Shown here piece by piece: positions 7,079-14,093 of a stretch of 19,906 bases of DNA (position 1 is the first letter of the stretch; each line of letters opens with the position of its first letter). The stretch is from JAUREX01 sp044356825 (GTDB lineage Bacteria; Pseudomonadota; Alphaproteobacteria; Rhodobacterales; Rhodobacteraceae). Position numbers and translations under genes: made by a program. Under the pieces are notes generated by a model. It worked only from the letters and a program-made list of their open reading frames with translations. It had not been told where the DNA came from and did no database searches. The stretch spans positions 1-19,906 of the forward strand of contig JBIKVM010000032.1 in NCBI GenBank assembly GCA_044356825.1, in the 5' to 3' direction.

Positions 7079-7963
7079 TCAGGGGATGGGCGGGGCGAGG
7101 GGCGCGCGCCGCATCCCCGTCAGCGCATTGATCGCGACCGCGCCCAGCACCGCCGCCCCGCCATAGAGGGTGGCGACGGTCGTCGTCTCATCGAGGATGA
7201 GCCAGACCCAGATCGGCGCCAGCATCGCCTCGATCATGGTGATGAGGGCCAGCTCCGCCGCCGGCACCGCCTGGCTGCCGAGAGTATAGAGGACCATCCC
7301 CACGGCAAGGATCACCGCCCCCATCCCGAGCGCCACCGCGATCTCGGCCGGCGGCACCCAGAGCGTCGCCCCCGTCGCCGCCAGCACCACCGCGGCCAGC
7401 ACCATCGACATCGCCCCCCCGACCACGACCGCGGGCATCATGTCGCCGAGCCGGCCGCGCCGCAGCGTGACGGTGAAGACCGCGAACCCGACCGACGAGA
7501 GCAGCGCCGCGACATTGCCATCGAGCGCCCCGAGCGCGAGCCCCTCGCGCACCATCACCGCCATCCCGAGCAGCGCGAGCGCCATCGCCCCCCATGTCGC
7601 GCGGCGCACCGCCTCGCCCAGCACGATCCGGCCCAGCACCGCCGTCAGGAAGGGGCTGGCGGCGAAGAGAAAGACGGCATTGGCGACGGTCGTCGCCTGA
7701 ATGGCATAGATCGCCCCCGAGAACGCGAGCACGAGCCCCGCGCCCCCCGCGACCCCGGTCCAGCCCGTGGCGATCAGACGCTCGACCGGCCGCCCGCCCG
7801 AACGCCAGGCGATGAAGGCCACGAGGACCGGGATCATCCCGGCCGAGCGCCAGAAGAGGACGGCCCAGGTGTCCGCGACCTCGATCTGGCGGATGGCGAG
7901 GCCCATGAGCGACCACAGCACCGAGGCCACGGCCACGAGCATGACCCCTGTCGCATATCGCAT
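7079..7963 (-). CDS. EamA/DMT-family membrane transporter
   Basis: A 294-residue inner-membrane protein of the drug/metabolite transporter superfamily, with two EamA repeats of about five helices each. Hydrophobic segments begin right at the N-terminus (MRYATGVMLVAVASVLWSLM), and the family's GAIYAIQATTVANAVFLF and PIWVWLILDE regions are present. These proteins export amino acids, metabolites or drugs; the substrate here is unknown. It lies 85 bases downstream of the SDR gene on the same strand with no recognisable promoter or terminator between them. It may therefore be read as a distal sixth gene of the RpoE-dependent operon, but it could equally be independent. Confidence 0.88.
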   Translation of the reverse strand: MRYATGVMLVAVASVLWSLMGLAIRQIEVADTWAVLFWRSAGMIPVLVAFIAWRSGGRPVERLIATGWTGVAGGAGLVLAFSGAIYAIQATTVANAVFLFAASPFLTAVLGRIVLGEAVRRATWGAMALALLGMAVMVREGLALGALDGNVAALLSSVGFAVFTVTLRRGRLGDMMPAVVVGGAMSMVLAAVVLAATGATLWVPPAEIAVALGMGAVILAVGMVLYTLGSQAVPAAELALITMIEAMLAPIWVWLILDETTTVATLYGGAAVLGAVAINALTGMRRAPLAPPIP

Positions 7964-8048
7964 ACCCGCCCGCCCCTTCGCCGTTGCGGGGCGATCCTCT
8001 CAACCCGGCGGGGGCGCGTCTGTTCCGTTCGCGACGCGCGCCTCCGCC

Positions 8049-8786
8049 TCAGCGGCGCGGCAGCATGGGATACCAGGCCCAGTCGGGCAGGAACTGGCCG
8101 AGCCGGAAAAAGGCCGCGAAGGCGGCGGGGAAGCTCGTCTTGAAGCGCCGCGTCCCCATGTGCTCGAACATGCGCCGCGCGGCCTCGTCGGCATCCATGA
8201 GGAAGGGCATCGAGAAATCGTTCTGCGCCGTCAGGCGCGTGCGGATGAAGCCGGGATTGACCACCTGCACCTCGACCCCGCTGCCGCGCAGGTCGGCATG
8301 AAGCGATTCCGCGAGCGCCATGATCGCGGCCTTCGAGGCGCCATAGCCCGCCGCCCCCGGCAGGCCGCGAAACCCCGCGAGCGAGCCGGTCAGCACCACA
8401 TGCCCCCGGTCGCGCGCGACCATCGCGGGCAGGACCTGGCCCAGCACCCGCGCCGCGCCGGTAAAGTTCACGTCGCACATGGCCTCGATCCGGGCCGCGT
8501 CCCAGTCCTGGCTGCGCATGGGCCAATAGAGCCCCGCGAGATAGACGACCCCGTCGATCTCGCCTGCCTCGGCGGCAGCCCGCGCGACCGATGCGGGATC
8601 GGCGACGTCGCAGGCCACGGCCTGCGCCGGCCCCGGCAATTCGGCGACGAGATCGGACAGCCGATCGGCATTGCGCGCCGAGACGATCAGGTGCACGCCC
8701 GCCCGGCTCATGACTTTCGCGAGGTCGCGGCCGAGCCCCTCGCTCGCGCCGACAAGCCAATAGCGACGGCCCGTCCAGTCGCGCAT
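8049..8786 (-). CDS. Short-chain dehydrogenase/reductase (SDR)
   Basis: A 245-residue classical-type SDR. The NAD(P)-binding glycine motif is GASEGLG (13-19). The catalytic tetrad appears complete as Asn107, Ser135, Tyr148 and Lys152 (YGASK). The C-terminal 45 residues are aromatic-rich (FAAFFRLGQFLPDWAWYPML), suggesting a hydrophobic or membrane-associated substrate-binding lid. It is last of the five tightly spaced genes running from the FAD amine oxidase gene, 13 bases after the DUF3833 stop, with a G-rich ribosome-binding region. An SDR occupies the same position in the R. sphaeroides RpoE-linked cluster as I recall it (RSP1087-1091). A role in oxidising or reducing a modified lipid is inference. 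Confidence 0.88.
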   Translation of the reverse strand: MRDWTGRRYWLVGASEGLGRDLAKVMSRAGVHLIVSARNADRLSDLVAELPGPAQAVACDVADPASVARAAAEAGEIDGVVYLAGLYWPMRSQDWDAARIEAMCDVNFTGAARVLGQVLPAMVARDRGHVVLTGSLAGFRGLPGAAGYGASKAAIMALAESLHADLRGSGVEVQVVNPGFIRTRLTAQNDFSMPFLMDADEAARRMFEHMGTRRFKTSFPAAFAAFFRLGQFLPDWAWYPMLPRR

Positions 8787-8799
8787 CCCCCGCCCCCCC

Positions 8800-9360
8800 T
8801 CAGGCCGCGACGGGGCGCATGGTGGCGACCAGCTCGGCCACCTTGATCCCGAACTTGCGGAACTGGCTGCGGTTCATGATGGTGCCGTTCTCCATCAGAT
8901 ACATCCAGTCGGTGACATCGAGCGTGTGCCCCCCCGCCTCGCGCGGGAGGCGGATGGTATAGTCGAGCCGCACCGCGTTGCCCGACTGCACGCCGCGCCC
9001 CGCGCCGATGATGTCGGCCGCCGTCGCCCGGATCGTGCCGTCGTTGGCGAGGCTCAGGCGCCATTCGCGCGTTTGCGTCCGCCCGCTGTCATAGCGGAAA
9101 TCCTCGGTCAGTACCCCCTCGGTGCCCGACCATCGGCCGTTCATGTCGGCCACGAAGCGCGAGCTGACCCGGCCCGTCGGGCCATAGACGATGCCCTCGC
9201 ACAGGATCGGGCCGGCGAGGTGGCGCCGGATGTCGACCGCGGGCAGGTTGGCGGCGTAATCGACGCTCTCTTGCGCGCGAAATCCGAGATAGCGGGCATG
9301 GAGCGCAAGCGCCCCGAGTGTCAGCGCAGCGCCGAGCAGAAAGGTCAGAACCGTCATCAT
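8800..9360 (-). CDS. DUF3833 family protein, probably membrane-anchored
   Basis: A 186-residue protein that I place in DUF3833 by its GxVYGPTGRVSSRFVADMNGRW-type segment, the FRYDSGRTQTREWRL strand pattern and the late DWMYLMENGTIMNRS block. An N-terminal hydrophobic segment (residues 3-24) without a clear signal-peptidase site predicts a single anchor with the rest in the periplasm. The body is beta-rich and could be a lipocalin-like hydrophobic-ligand binder; this is inference. Its first codons overlap the stop of the upstream transporter gene (ATGATGA), so either Met could be the start. No function is established to my knowledge. Confidence 0.82.
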   Translation of the reverse strand: MMTVLTFLLGAALTLGALALHARYLGFRAQESVDYAANLPAVDIRRHLAGPILCEGIVYGPTGRVSSRFVADMNGRWSGTEGVLTEDFRYDSGRTQTREWRLSLANDGTIRATAADIIGAGRGVQSGNAVRLDYTIRLPREAGGHTLDVTDWMYLMENGTIMNRSQFRKFGIKVAELVATMRPVAA

Positions 9361-10595
9361 GCCGTCGCCTCATCCTCGATCGGGGTTGCCATCAGAACCG
9401 CCACGGCCACGACCTTGAGAGCGCAGGGCACGACGGCGTAGAGCATCGCAAGAAGAGATAGCGCGCTTTGCGGATTTTCGAGTCCCGGACTGAAACCCCG
9501 CGATTCCAGGAGCGGCAGCAGCGCGACCGCCGCGAAAGCCAGCGTGAACTTCGACACGAAGGACCACAGCCCGAAGGCCGCCCCCGCGCCGGGAGCGATC
9601 ACGGCCAGCCTGCGGGCAAAGATCGCGGGCATCAGCGTCATGTCGGCTCCGAGAGCAGCGCCCGAGAGCGCGCAGATGACCGCGAAGGCCGCGACATCGC
9701 CCGCGCCCAGCACGGCCGCCCAGCCGAAGGAGAGGATCGCCAGCACCATGCCGGCCGCGAGCATCCGCCGCGCCCCGAAGCGCGCCGCGCCCCTCCCCCA
9801 GAGCGGCACCGACACCGCCGCCGCGAGGAAGAAGAGCAGGAGGAGCGGCCCCTCCCATCCGGGCGCCGCGAGGCGGCTCTCGACGTAATAGAGAAACAGG
9901 GTCGATGTCACCGCCACCGGGGCCGCGTTCACGAGCGCGAGCCAGAGCAGCCGCCGCGACGGCCGGTCGGCGAGGATCGCGCGGAAGGGGGCGGCGGGCA
10001 TGGCGGCGGCATCGGCCGCGCCCCACTCCCCCCGCATCGCGAGGACGGCAATGAGGGCGAGTGCCGCGAAGATCCAGGCAAAGACGGCGAAGGGGTGGAC
10101 CGTGACCACCCCGAGCGCCGCCGGCGCGACGGCCGCGAGGCAGATGCCGCCAAGCGCGCCCGCCTCGCGCCAGGTCGCGAGGCGCAGATGCCCGCCCGGC
10201 CCGAGCCGCCCGGCCTTGGCGACGCCCTGGGCGTAGAACACGATCGTGAGATAGCTGAACGCGGTGAACACCACCGCGAGCATGAGCGCGAACCACCCGA
10301 GCGGGGCAAAGGGCGGGGTGGGCAGGAACAGCCCGACCATCCCCGCCGCCATCAGCGCGGCGGCGATCGCGACGCTCACGCCACGGCGGGCGCGCATCCG
10401 TTCGGCCAGCCAGCCAAGCGCCGGATCCTGCACGAAATCGAAAAGCCGCAGGCCGAACAGCACCGCGCCCAGCGCGCCGAGCCCGACCCCGTGCAGATCG
10501 GCATAGGCCTTGGGCGCGTGGATGTAGATGGGCAGGCCCGCCGCCGCGATCAGCCCCGCAAACAGCGACCAGGCCGGCAGGGCCTCGCGCGTCAC
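9357..10595 (-). CDS. MFS transporter, GPH (glycoside-pentoside-hexuronide) type
   Basis: A 412-residue polytopic membrane protein with about 12 hydrophobic segments, of the GPH/COG2211 branch of the MFS. The first-loop signature is readable as LRLFDFVQDPALGWLAER. In sugar transporters the family symports sugars with Na+ or H+. In this gene context a lipid or lysolipid substrate is as likely; MFS lipid flippases of similar build exist. The GTG start at 10595 overlaps the DUF1365 stop (GTGA); the longer open frame upstream is a shadow of DUF1365. The 3' end overlaps DUF3833. Substrate unknown. Confidence 0.85.
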   Translation of the reverse strand: MTREALPAWSLFAGLIAAAGLPIYIHAPKAYADLHGVGLGALGAVLFGLRLFDFVQDPALGWLAERMRARRGVSVAIAAALMAAGMVGLFLPTPPFAPLGWFALMLAVVFTAFSYLTIVFYAQGVAKAGRLGPGGHLRLATWREAGALGGICLAAVAPAALGVVTVHPFAVFAWIFAALALIAVLAMRGEWGAADAAAMPAAPFRAILADRPSRRLLWLALVNAAPVAVTSTLFLYYVESRLAAPGWEGPLLLLFFLAAAVSVPLWGRGAARFGARRMLAAGMVLAILSFGWAAVLGAGDVAAFAVICALSGAALGADMTLMPAIFARRLAVIAPGAGAAFGLWSFVSKFTLAFAAVALLPLLESRGFSPGLENPQSALSLLAMLYAVVPCALKVVAVAVLMATPIEDEATA

Positions 10596-11353
10596 CGCGA
10601 AACCTCGGAGGCGGGCGGGGCGGGGCGCGGCCGATAGCGCGCGCCCTTGATCCACAGGATCAGCGCCTGCCAGTGGATGAGCGCGAGCACGCGCCGTGAC
10701 CCGAAGGGCCGCCGCAGGCAGGCCCGGATCATCCCCCAGGTCCCGAGCGGCCGCCGCCGGCCGGTCAGCGTGGCATAAAGCCCGCCCCCCTCGCGGTCGT
10801 AGTCGATCCAGATCCCGATCCGCTCGGGCCCGAAGTCGAAGCGAAAGCGATAGCCCCCCTCGACCGGCTGGAAGGGCGAGACATGCATGAGCTTGCGCGC
10901 CGCCACGATGTCCGAGCGGGTGATCGGCCCGAGATCGTCGCGGTGGCACAGATAGCAGTGCCGGTCGCCGAAGGTGTTCGTGACCTCGGCGATCACGACG
11001 CGCAGCGCGCCGTCGGCATCATGGCAGAGCCAGAAGGAAACCGGGTTGAACACATGCCCGAGCACGCGCGGCTGCGCGAGCAGGAGGATCCGCACCGAGC
11101 CCGGCAGATCATGCGCGGCCAGCACCTCGCGCACCCAGGCGACCCCGCGCCCCGCGCCCGGCGCCCCGCCATGGTCGCGATCGTGCACCGACACAAGCGC
11201 CGCGCGGTTGCGGGCGAAGAGGCGCGGGAAAGGCCCCTGCCCCTCGGGGTCGAGCAGCACATAGTCGATGCCGTAGCGAAAGCTGTTGCGCACCGCCCCC
11301 TTGCGACCGTGAAAGGTCGTCCCCGAGACAAGATCGAGCGTCGGCCCGCTCAC
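10592..11353 (-). CDS. DUF1365 family protein
   Basis: A 253-residue protein with the DUF1365 signature: an N-terminal RKGAVRNSFRYGIDYVLLD, the central LGHVFNPVSFWLCHD, and TNTFGDRHCYLC. The conserved His/Asn/Cys residues are present. DUF1365 genes very commonly sit directly after an FAD amine oxidase gene (COG2907) and near a cyclopropane-fatty-acid-synthase-like methyltransferase, which points to fatty acyl modification in phospholipids. The molecular function is, as far as I know, not settled. Its GTG start at 11353 overlaps the amine oxidase stop (GTGA), giving tight coupling. The C-terminus is basic and Pro-rich. Confidence 0.88.
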   Translation of the reverse strand: MSGPTLDLVSGTTFHGRKGAVRNSFRYGIDYVLLDPEGQGPFPRLFARNRAALVSVHDRDHGGAPGAGRGVAWVREVLAAHDLPGSVRILLLAQPRVLGHVFNPVSFWLCHDADGALRVVIAEVTNTFGDRHCYLCHRDDLGPITRSDIVAARKLMHVSPFQPVEGGYRFRFDFGPERIGIWIDYDREGGGLYATLTGRRRPLGTWGMIRACLRRPFGSRRVLALIHWQALILWIKGARYRPRPAPPASEVSR

Positions 11354-12648
11354 GCCGCAAGCATCCGCGCCCGGCCCGCGTTAAGGACTGTGGCGACATC
11401 GACAGCGCTTGCGAAACCGTCCTCGTGAAAGCCGCTGCGCATCCATGCCCCGCAAAACCACGTCGCGCGCGTGCCGTTCATGGCCCGTACCTCGGCCTGA
11501 CCCTGCAGCGCGGCCAGATCATAGACCGGATGGCGGAAGGTGACGACATCATGGATCAAGCGCTCGTCGATCGGGCGGGTTGAGTTCAGCGTGACAAAGA
11601 GCGGATCGTCCATCGGAATGGGCTGGAGGGAGTTCATCCAGTAGGTGAGGTCGATCTGCGCCGAGCGCTTGCCGGCGGCCTCGCAATAGACCCAGCTTGC
11701 CCAGGCCTTGCGATTGCGCGGCATCAGAGCGGGATCGGCGTGCAGTACCGCCTGATTGGGCTGATAGCGGATCTTGCCGAGTGCGGCGCGCTCGGCTGGC
11801 GAAGGATCGGCCAAGAGCCGCAGCGCATCGTCCGAGTGGGTGGCGAGCACGACCTGATCGAAACTTTCCCACACGCCACCCGCGGGGCGCAGTTCTACTC
11901 CGCCGGAGATGGGGCGGCGCACCGCGGCTACGGGCGCGCCGGTGTGGATCTCTACCCCAGCGCGGCGCAGGGCAAGCTCAAGCCGGCGCACATACTGCAC
12001 CGACCCGCCACGCACGGTGAACCACTGATGTTGCCCTGAGGCAGAAAGCAGCGCGTGGTTTTGGAAGAAACGGATCATCGCGGCGGCGGGGAAATCGAGC
12101 ACGTTCTCGACCGGGGTCGACCAGATCGCGCCCGAGAGCGGCAGCAGGTAGTAGTCGCGAAACCACGCGCCTGACCCTAGCGCCTGCAGGAAATCGCGCA
12201 CGGTCATGTTCGGATCGCCCGCGATCTCGACCGCGCGCGCGTTGAAGCGCAGGATGTCGATCAGCATCCTGAGGAAACGCGGATTGAGCGCGTTGCGCCG
12301 CTGGGTGAAGATCGCATCGAGATTGCGCAGCGCATATTCGATCCGCCCGCCATCGAGCGATGCGCCGAAGCTCATGTTGCTGTCGGCAACGGGCACGTCG
12401 AGCTGTTCGAAGAGTTGCACGAGATTGGGATAGTTCACGCGGTTGAACACGATGAAGCCGGTATCGACCGGCTGGTCGCCGCGCTTGCCCGCGATCACGG
12501 TGCGGGCGTGGCCGCCGAGTCTTGGCTCGGCCTCGTAGAGCGTGACCGCGTGATCGGCCGACAGGAGCCGCGCGGCCGCCATCCCCGATATGCCCCCCCC
12601 GATCACGGCGATGCGCTGGCGGGCGGCGGAAGGTGTCTCGAAGGGCAT
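11350..12648 (-). CDS. FAD-dependent amine oxidase-like oxidoreductase (COG2907)
   Basis: A 432-residue flavoprotein of the amine oxidase/phytoene desaturase fold. The dinucleotide-binding motif is GGGISG (17-22), followed by the ribose-binding acid Glu39 and the GG doublet (RLGGHA). The C-terminal FAD block includes WFCGAW and a following GFASAVD segment. COG2907 members are called NAD/FAD-binding proteins without proven substrates. In R. sphaeroides an RpoE-controlled homologue next to rpoE (RSP1091 as I recall) has been tied to conversion of methylated unsaturated acyl chains under singlet-oxygen stress. The start codon follows AGGA by about 7 bases and is 37 bases from the proposed -10, leaving a leader of about 30 nt. 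First gene of the five-gene operon. Confidence 0.87.
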   Translation of the reverse strand: MPFETPSAARQRIAVIGGGISGMAAARLLSADHAVTLYEAEPRLGGHARTVIAGKRGDQPVDTGFIVFNRVNYPNLVQLFEQLDVPVADSNMSFGASLDGGRIEYALRNLDAIFTQRRNALNPRFLRMLIDILRFNARAVEIAGDPNMTVRDFLQALGSGAWFRDYYLLPLSGAIWSTPVENVLDFPAAAMIRFFQNHALLSASGQHQWFTVRGGSVQYVRRLELALRRAGVEIHTGAPVAAVRRPISGGVELRPAGGVWESFDQVVLATHSDDALRLLADPSPAERAALGKIRYQPNQAVLHADPALMPRNRKAWASWVYCEAAGKRSAQIDLTYWMNSLQPIPMDDPLFVTLNSTRPIDERLIHDVVTFRHPVYDLAALQGQAEVRAMNGTRATWFCGAWMRSGFHEDGFASAVDVATVLNAGRARMLAA

Positions 12649-12684
12649 GGGGGTTCCTGTGGTCGGCGGTGTTTGGCGCTCGGG

Positions 12685-12698
12685 GTGATACGCATCAC
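12685..12698. promoter_or_regulatory. Palindrome GTGAT-N4-ATCAC overlapping the -10, possible operator
   Basis: GTGAT (12685-12689) and ATCAC (12694-12698) form a perfect dyad with a 4-base centre, equivalently GTGA-N6-TCAC. This has the architecture of Crp/Fnr-family sites (CRP TGTGA-N6-TCACA; FNR TTGAT-N4-ATCAA) and covers the -10 of the leftward promoter, where a bound regulator would repress. Half of it is the -10 hexamer itself, so part of the symmetry could be fortuitous. Confidence 0.35.
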
Positions 12699-12714
12699 GC
12701 GGGGGGGTGGATCA
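12685..12714 (-). promoter_or_regulatory. RpoE-type promoter for the amine oxidase–SDR operon
   Basis: On the minus strand TGATCC (12714-12709), 18 bases, then TATCAC (12690-12685). The -35 agrees with the TGATC core I know for the R. sphaeroides RpoE regulon. The spacing and both hexamers are identical to the element facing rpoE on the other strand. A start about 7 bases downstream gives a roughly 30-nt leader to the ATG at 12648. The spacer contains a run of seven C. Confidence 0.75.
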
Positions 12715-12755
12715 AGGTGTCGCAGTCCGGTCGGCGCCAGAATGTGCGGAACTCG

Positions 12756-12785
12756 TGATCCGGTAGCATGACATCCCCGTATCAC
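12756..12785 (+). promoter_or_regulatory. RpoE-type autoregulatory promoter for rpoE-chrR
   Basis: TGATCC (12756-12761), 18 bases, then TATCAC (12780-12785), matching the leftward promoter base for base in both hexamers and in spacer length. The two -35 elements stand back to back, 41 bases apart. The expected start point is about 12791-12793, which would leave a leader of about 105 nt before the GTG at 12896. This fits the known autoregulation of rpoE in this family. Confidence 0.75.
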
Positions 12786-12895
12786 TGCCCATGATGCTCG
12801 AAGCGATCACCCCCCTGCACTCGGATGCTTGCATCTTGCTGCCTGCCTATGGTCTTGCTGCGGATGCGCGGAATCGCGGTGAGGAAGGGTTTGGC

Positions 12896-13438
12896 GTGAT
12901 CGGAAACGCCGGAAGCGACGACTGGACGGCAACACTGCTGCGGGTACGCGACGGCCGCGACCGCGAGGCGTTCGCATCGCTGTTTCGGCATTTCGCGCCG
13001 CGGGTCAAGGCTTTCTTGCGCCGCGGTGGGCTTGGCGACGCACAGGCCGAGGATTGCGTCCAAGACGTGATGGCAACGCTCTGGCACAAGGCGCATCTCT
13101 TCGATCCGACGCGGGCATCGGTCTCAACCTGGATCTTCACGATCGCGCGCAACCGGCGCATCGACATGCTGCGTCGCGTCCGGCCCGAGCCCGAGGATCT
13201 GCCGTGGGGCCCCGAACCTGAACCCGACCAAGCCGATGCCTTCGCGCTGCGACAGGAAGCGCAGCGCCTGGGCGAGGCCATCGCGCAACTGCCCGACGCG
13301 CAGCGCACCCTCATCGAGCGCGCCTTCTTCGGTGAAATCTCGCACAGCGAAATCGCGGCCGAGACGGGGCTCCCGCTCGGCACCATCAAATCCCGCATCC
13401 GCCTGGCGCTCGACCGTCTGCGCCAGCGGCTGAACTGA
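12896..13438 (+). CDS. rpoE: ECF sigma factor RpoE, singlet-oxygen response
   Basis: A 180-residue group IV (ECF) sigma factor of the RpoE-ChrR type, directing transcription of genes responding to singlet oxygen and related stress. Region 2 includes the FASLFRHFAPRVKAFL helix and DCVQDVMATLWHKAHLFDP, ending in WIFTIARNRRID; region 4 is the helix-turn-helix around SEIAAETGLPLGTIKSRIR. I choose GTG 12896: a Shine-Dalgarno GAGGAAGG ends 6 bases upstream, the length then equals that of the R. sphaeroides protein, and the in-frame ATGs at 12791/12794 fall at the predicted transcription start. The linker segment rich in PEPEDLPWGPEPEPDQAD is characteristic of this subgroup. chrR follows after 10 bases. 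Confidence 0.93.
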   Translation: MIGNAGSDDWTATLLRVRDGRDREAFASLFRHFAPRVKAFLRRGGLGDAQAEDCVQDVMATLWHKAHLFDPTRASVSTWIFTIARNRRIDMLRRVRPEPEDLPWGPEPEPDQADAFALRQEAQRLGEAIAQLPDAQRTLIERAFFGEISHSEIAAETGLPLGTIKSRIRLALDRLRQRLN

Positions 13439-13448
13439 GGCACGTCGA

Positions 13449-14093
13449 ATGGCGATCAACCACCATCTCTCCGACAAGATCCTGATGGCCCATGCTGCAG
13501 GCAACCTGCCCGAGGCCTTCGCGCTTGTCGCGGCCTCGCATCTATCATTCTGCGACGATTGCCGCGCCCGTCTGGGTGCGTTCGAGGCCATCGGGGGCGC
13601 CATGCTCGACCGGTGCGAGGGCGCTGCGCTTGCCGCGGACAGCCTGGAAGCGACGCTGGCGCGGATCGATGCGGGCCCCACCACCCGGATCCGCCCCCAG
13701 CCGCGTCCGCGCGGCGCCCTGCCGGCCCCGCTGGCCGATTATGTGGGGGGCGATCTTGCCTCGGTGCGCTGGCGCCCCATCGGGATGGGGGTTCGTCAGG
13801 CCGTGATCTGCTCGGGCGATGGCGCCTCGGCCCGCCTTCTGCATATCGCGTCGGGCCGGGCCGTGCCCGACCACGGGCACCGCGGCCTCGAGATGACGCT
13901 GGTCCTGCAAGGCGCCTTCCGGGATGAGACGGCCAGATTCGGCCCGGGCGACGTCGAGATCGCCGACGCCTCGACCGAGCACACCCCGGTGGCCGAACCG
14001 GGCGCGGATTGCATCTGCCTCGCCGCGACCGACGCGCCGCTGCGCTTCAACGCCTTCCTGCCGCGGATCGCGCAGACGTTTCTGCGGATCTGA
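13449..14093 (+). CDS. chrR: ChrR-type zinc-binding anti-sigma factor with C-terminal cupin
   Basis: A 214-residue cytoplasmic anti-sigma factor that holds RpoE inactive until singlet oxygen or organic peroxides trigger its release. The N-terminal anti-sigma domain has zinc ligands His6, His31, Cys35 and Cys38, the same positions as in R. sphaeroides ChrR. The C-terminal cupin has a second ligand set at His142, His144, Glu148 and His178, equal to the known set shifted by one residue; this domain is required for the singlet-oxygen response there. A Pro/Arg-rich linker joins the domains near residues 80-95. It is co-transcribed with rpoE. Its stop TGA is followed with no gap by the complement of the rmuC stop. 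Confidence 0.94.
   Translation: MAINHHLSDKILMAHAAGNLPEAFALVAASHLSFCDDCRARLGAFEAIGGAMLDRCEGAALAADSLEATLARIDAGPTTRIRPQPRPRGALPAPLADYVGGDLASVRWRPIGMGVRQAVICSGDGASARLLHIASGRAVPDHGHRGLEMTLVLQGAFRDETARFGPGDVEIADASTEHTPVAEPGADCICLAATDAPLRFNAFLPRIAQTFLRI

Noticed and set aside
12791..12895. ATG 12791 as the rpoE start
   Set aside because: It coincides with the predicted transcription start, lacks a ribosome-binding site in the transcript, and adds 35 residues not seen in RpoE proteins.
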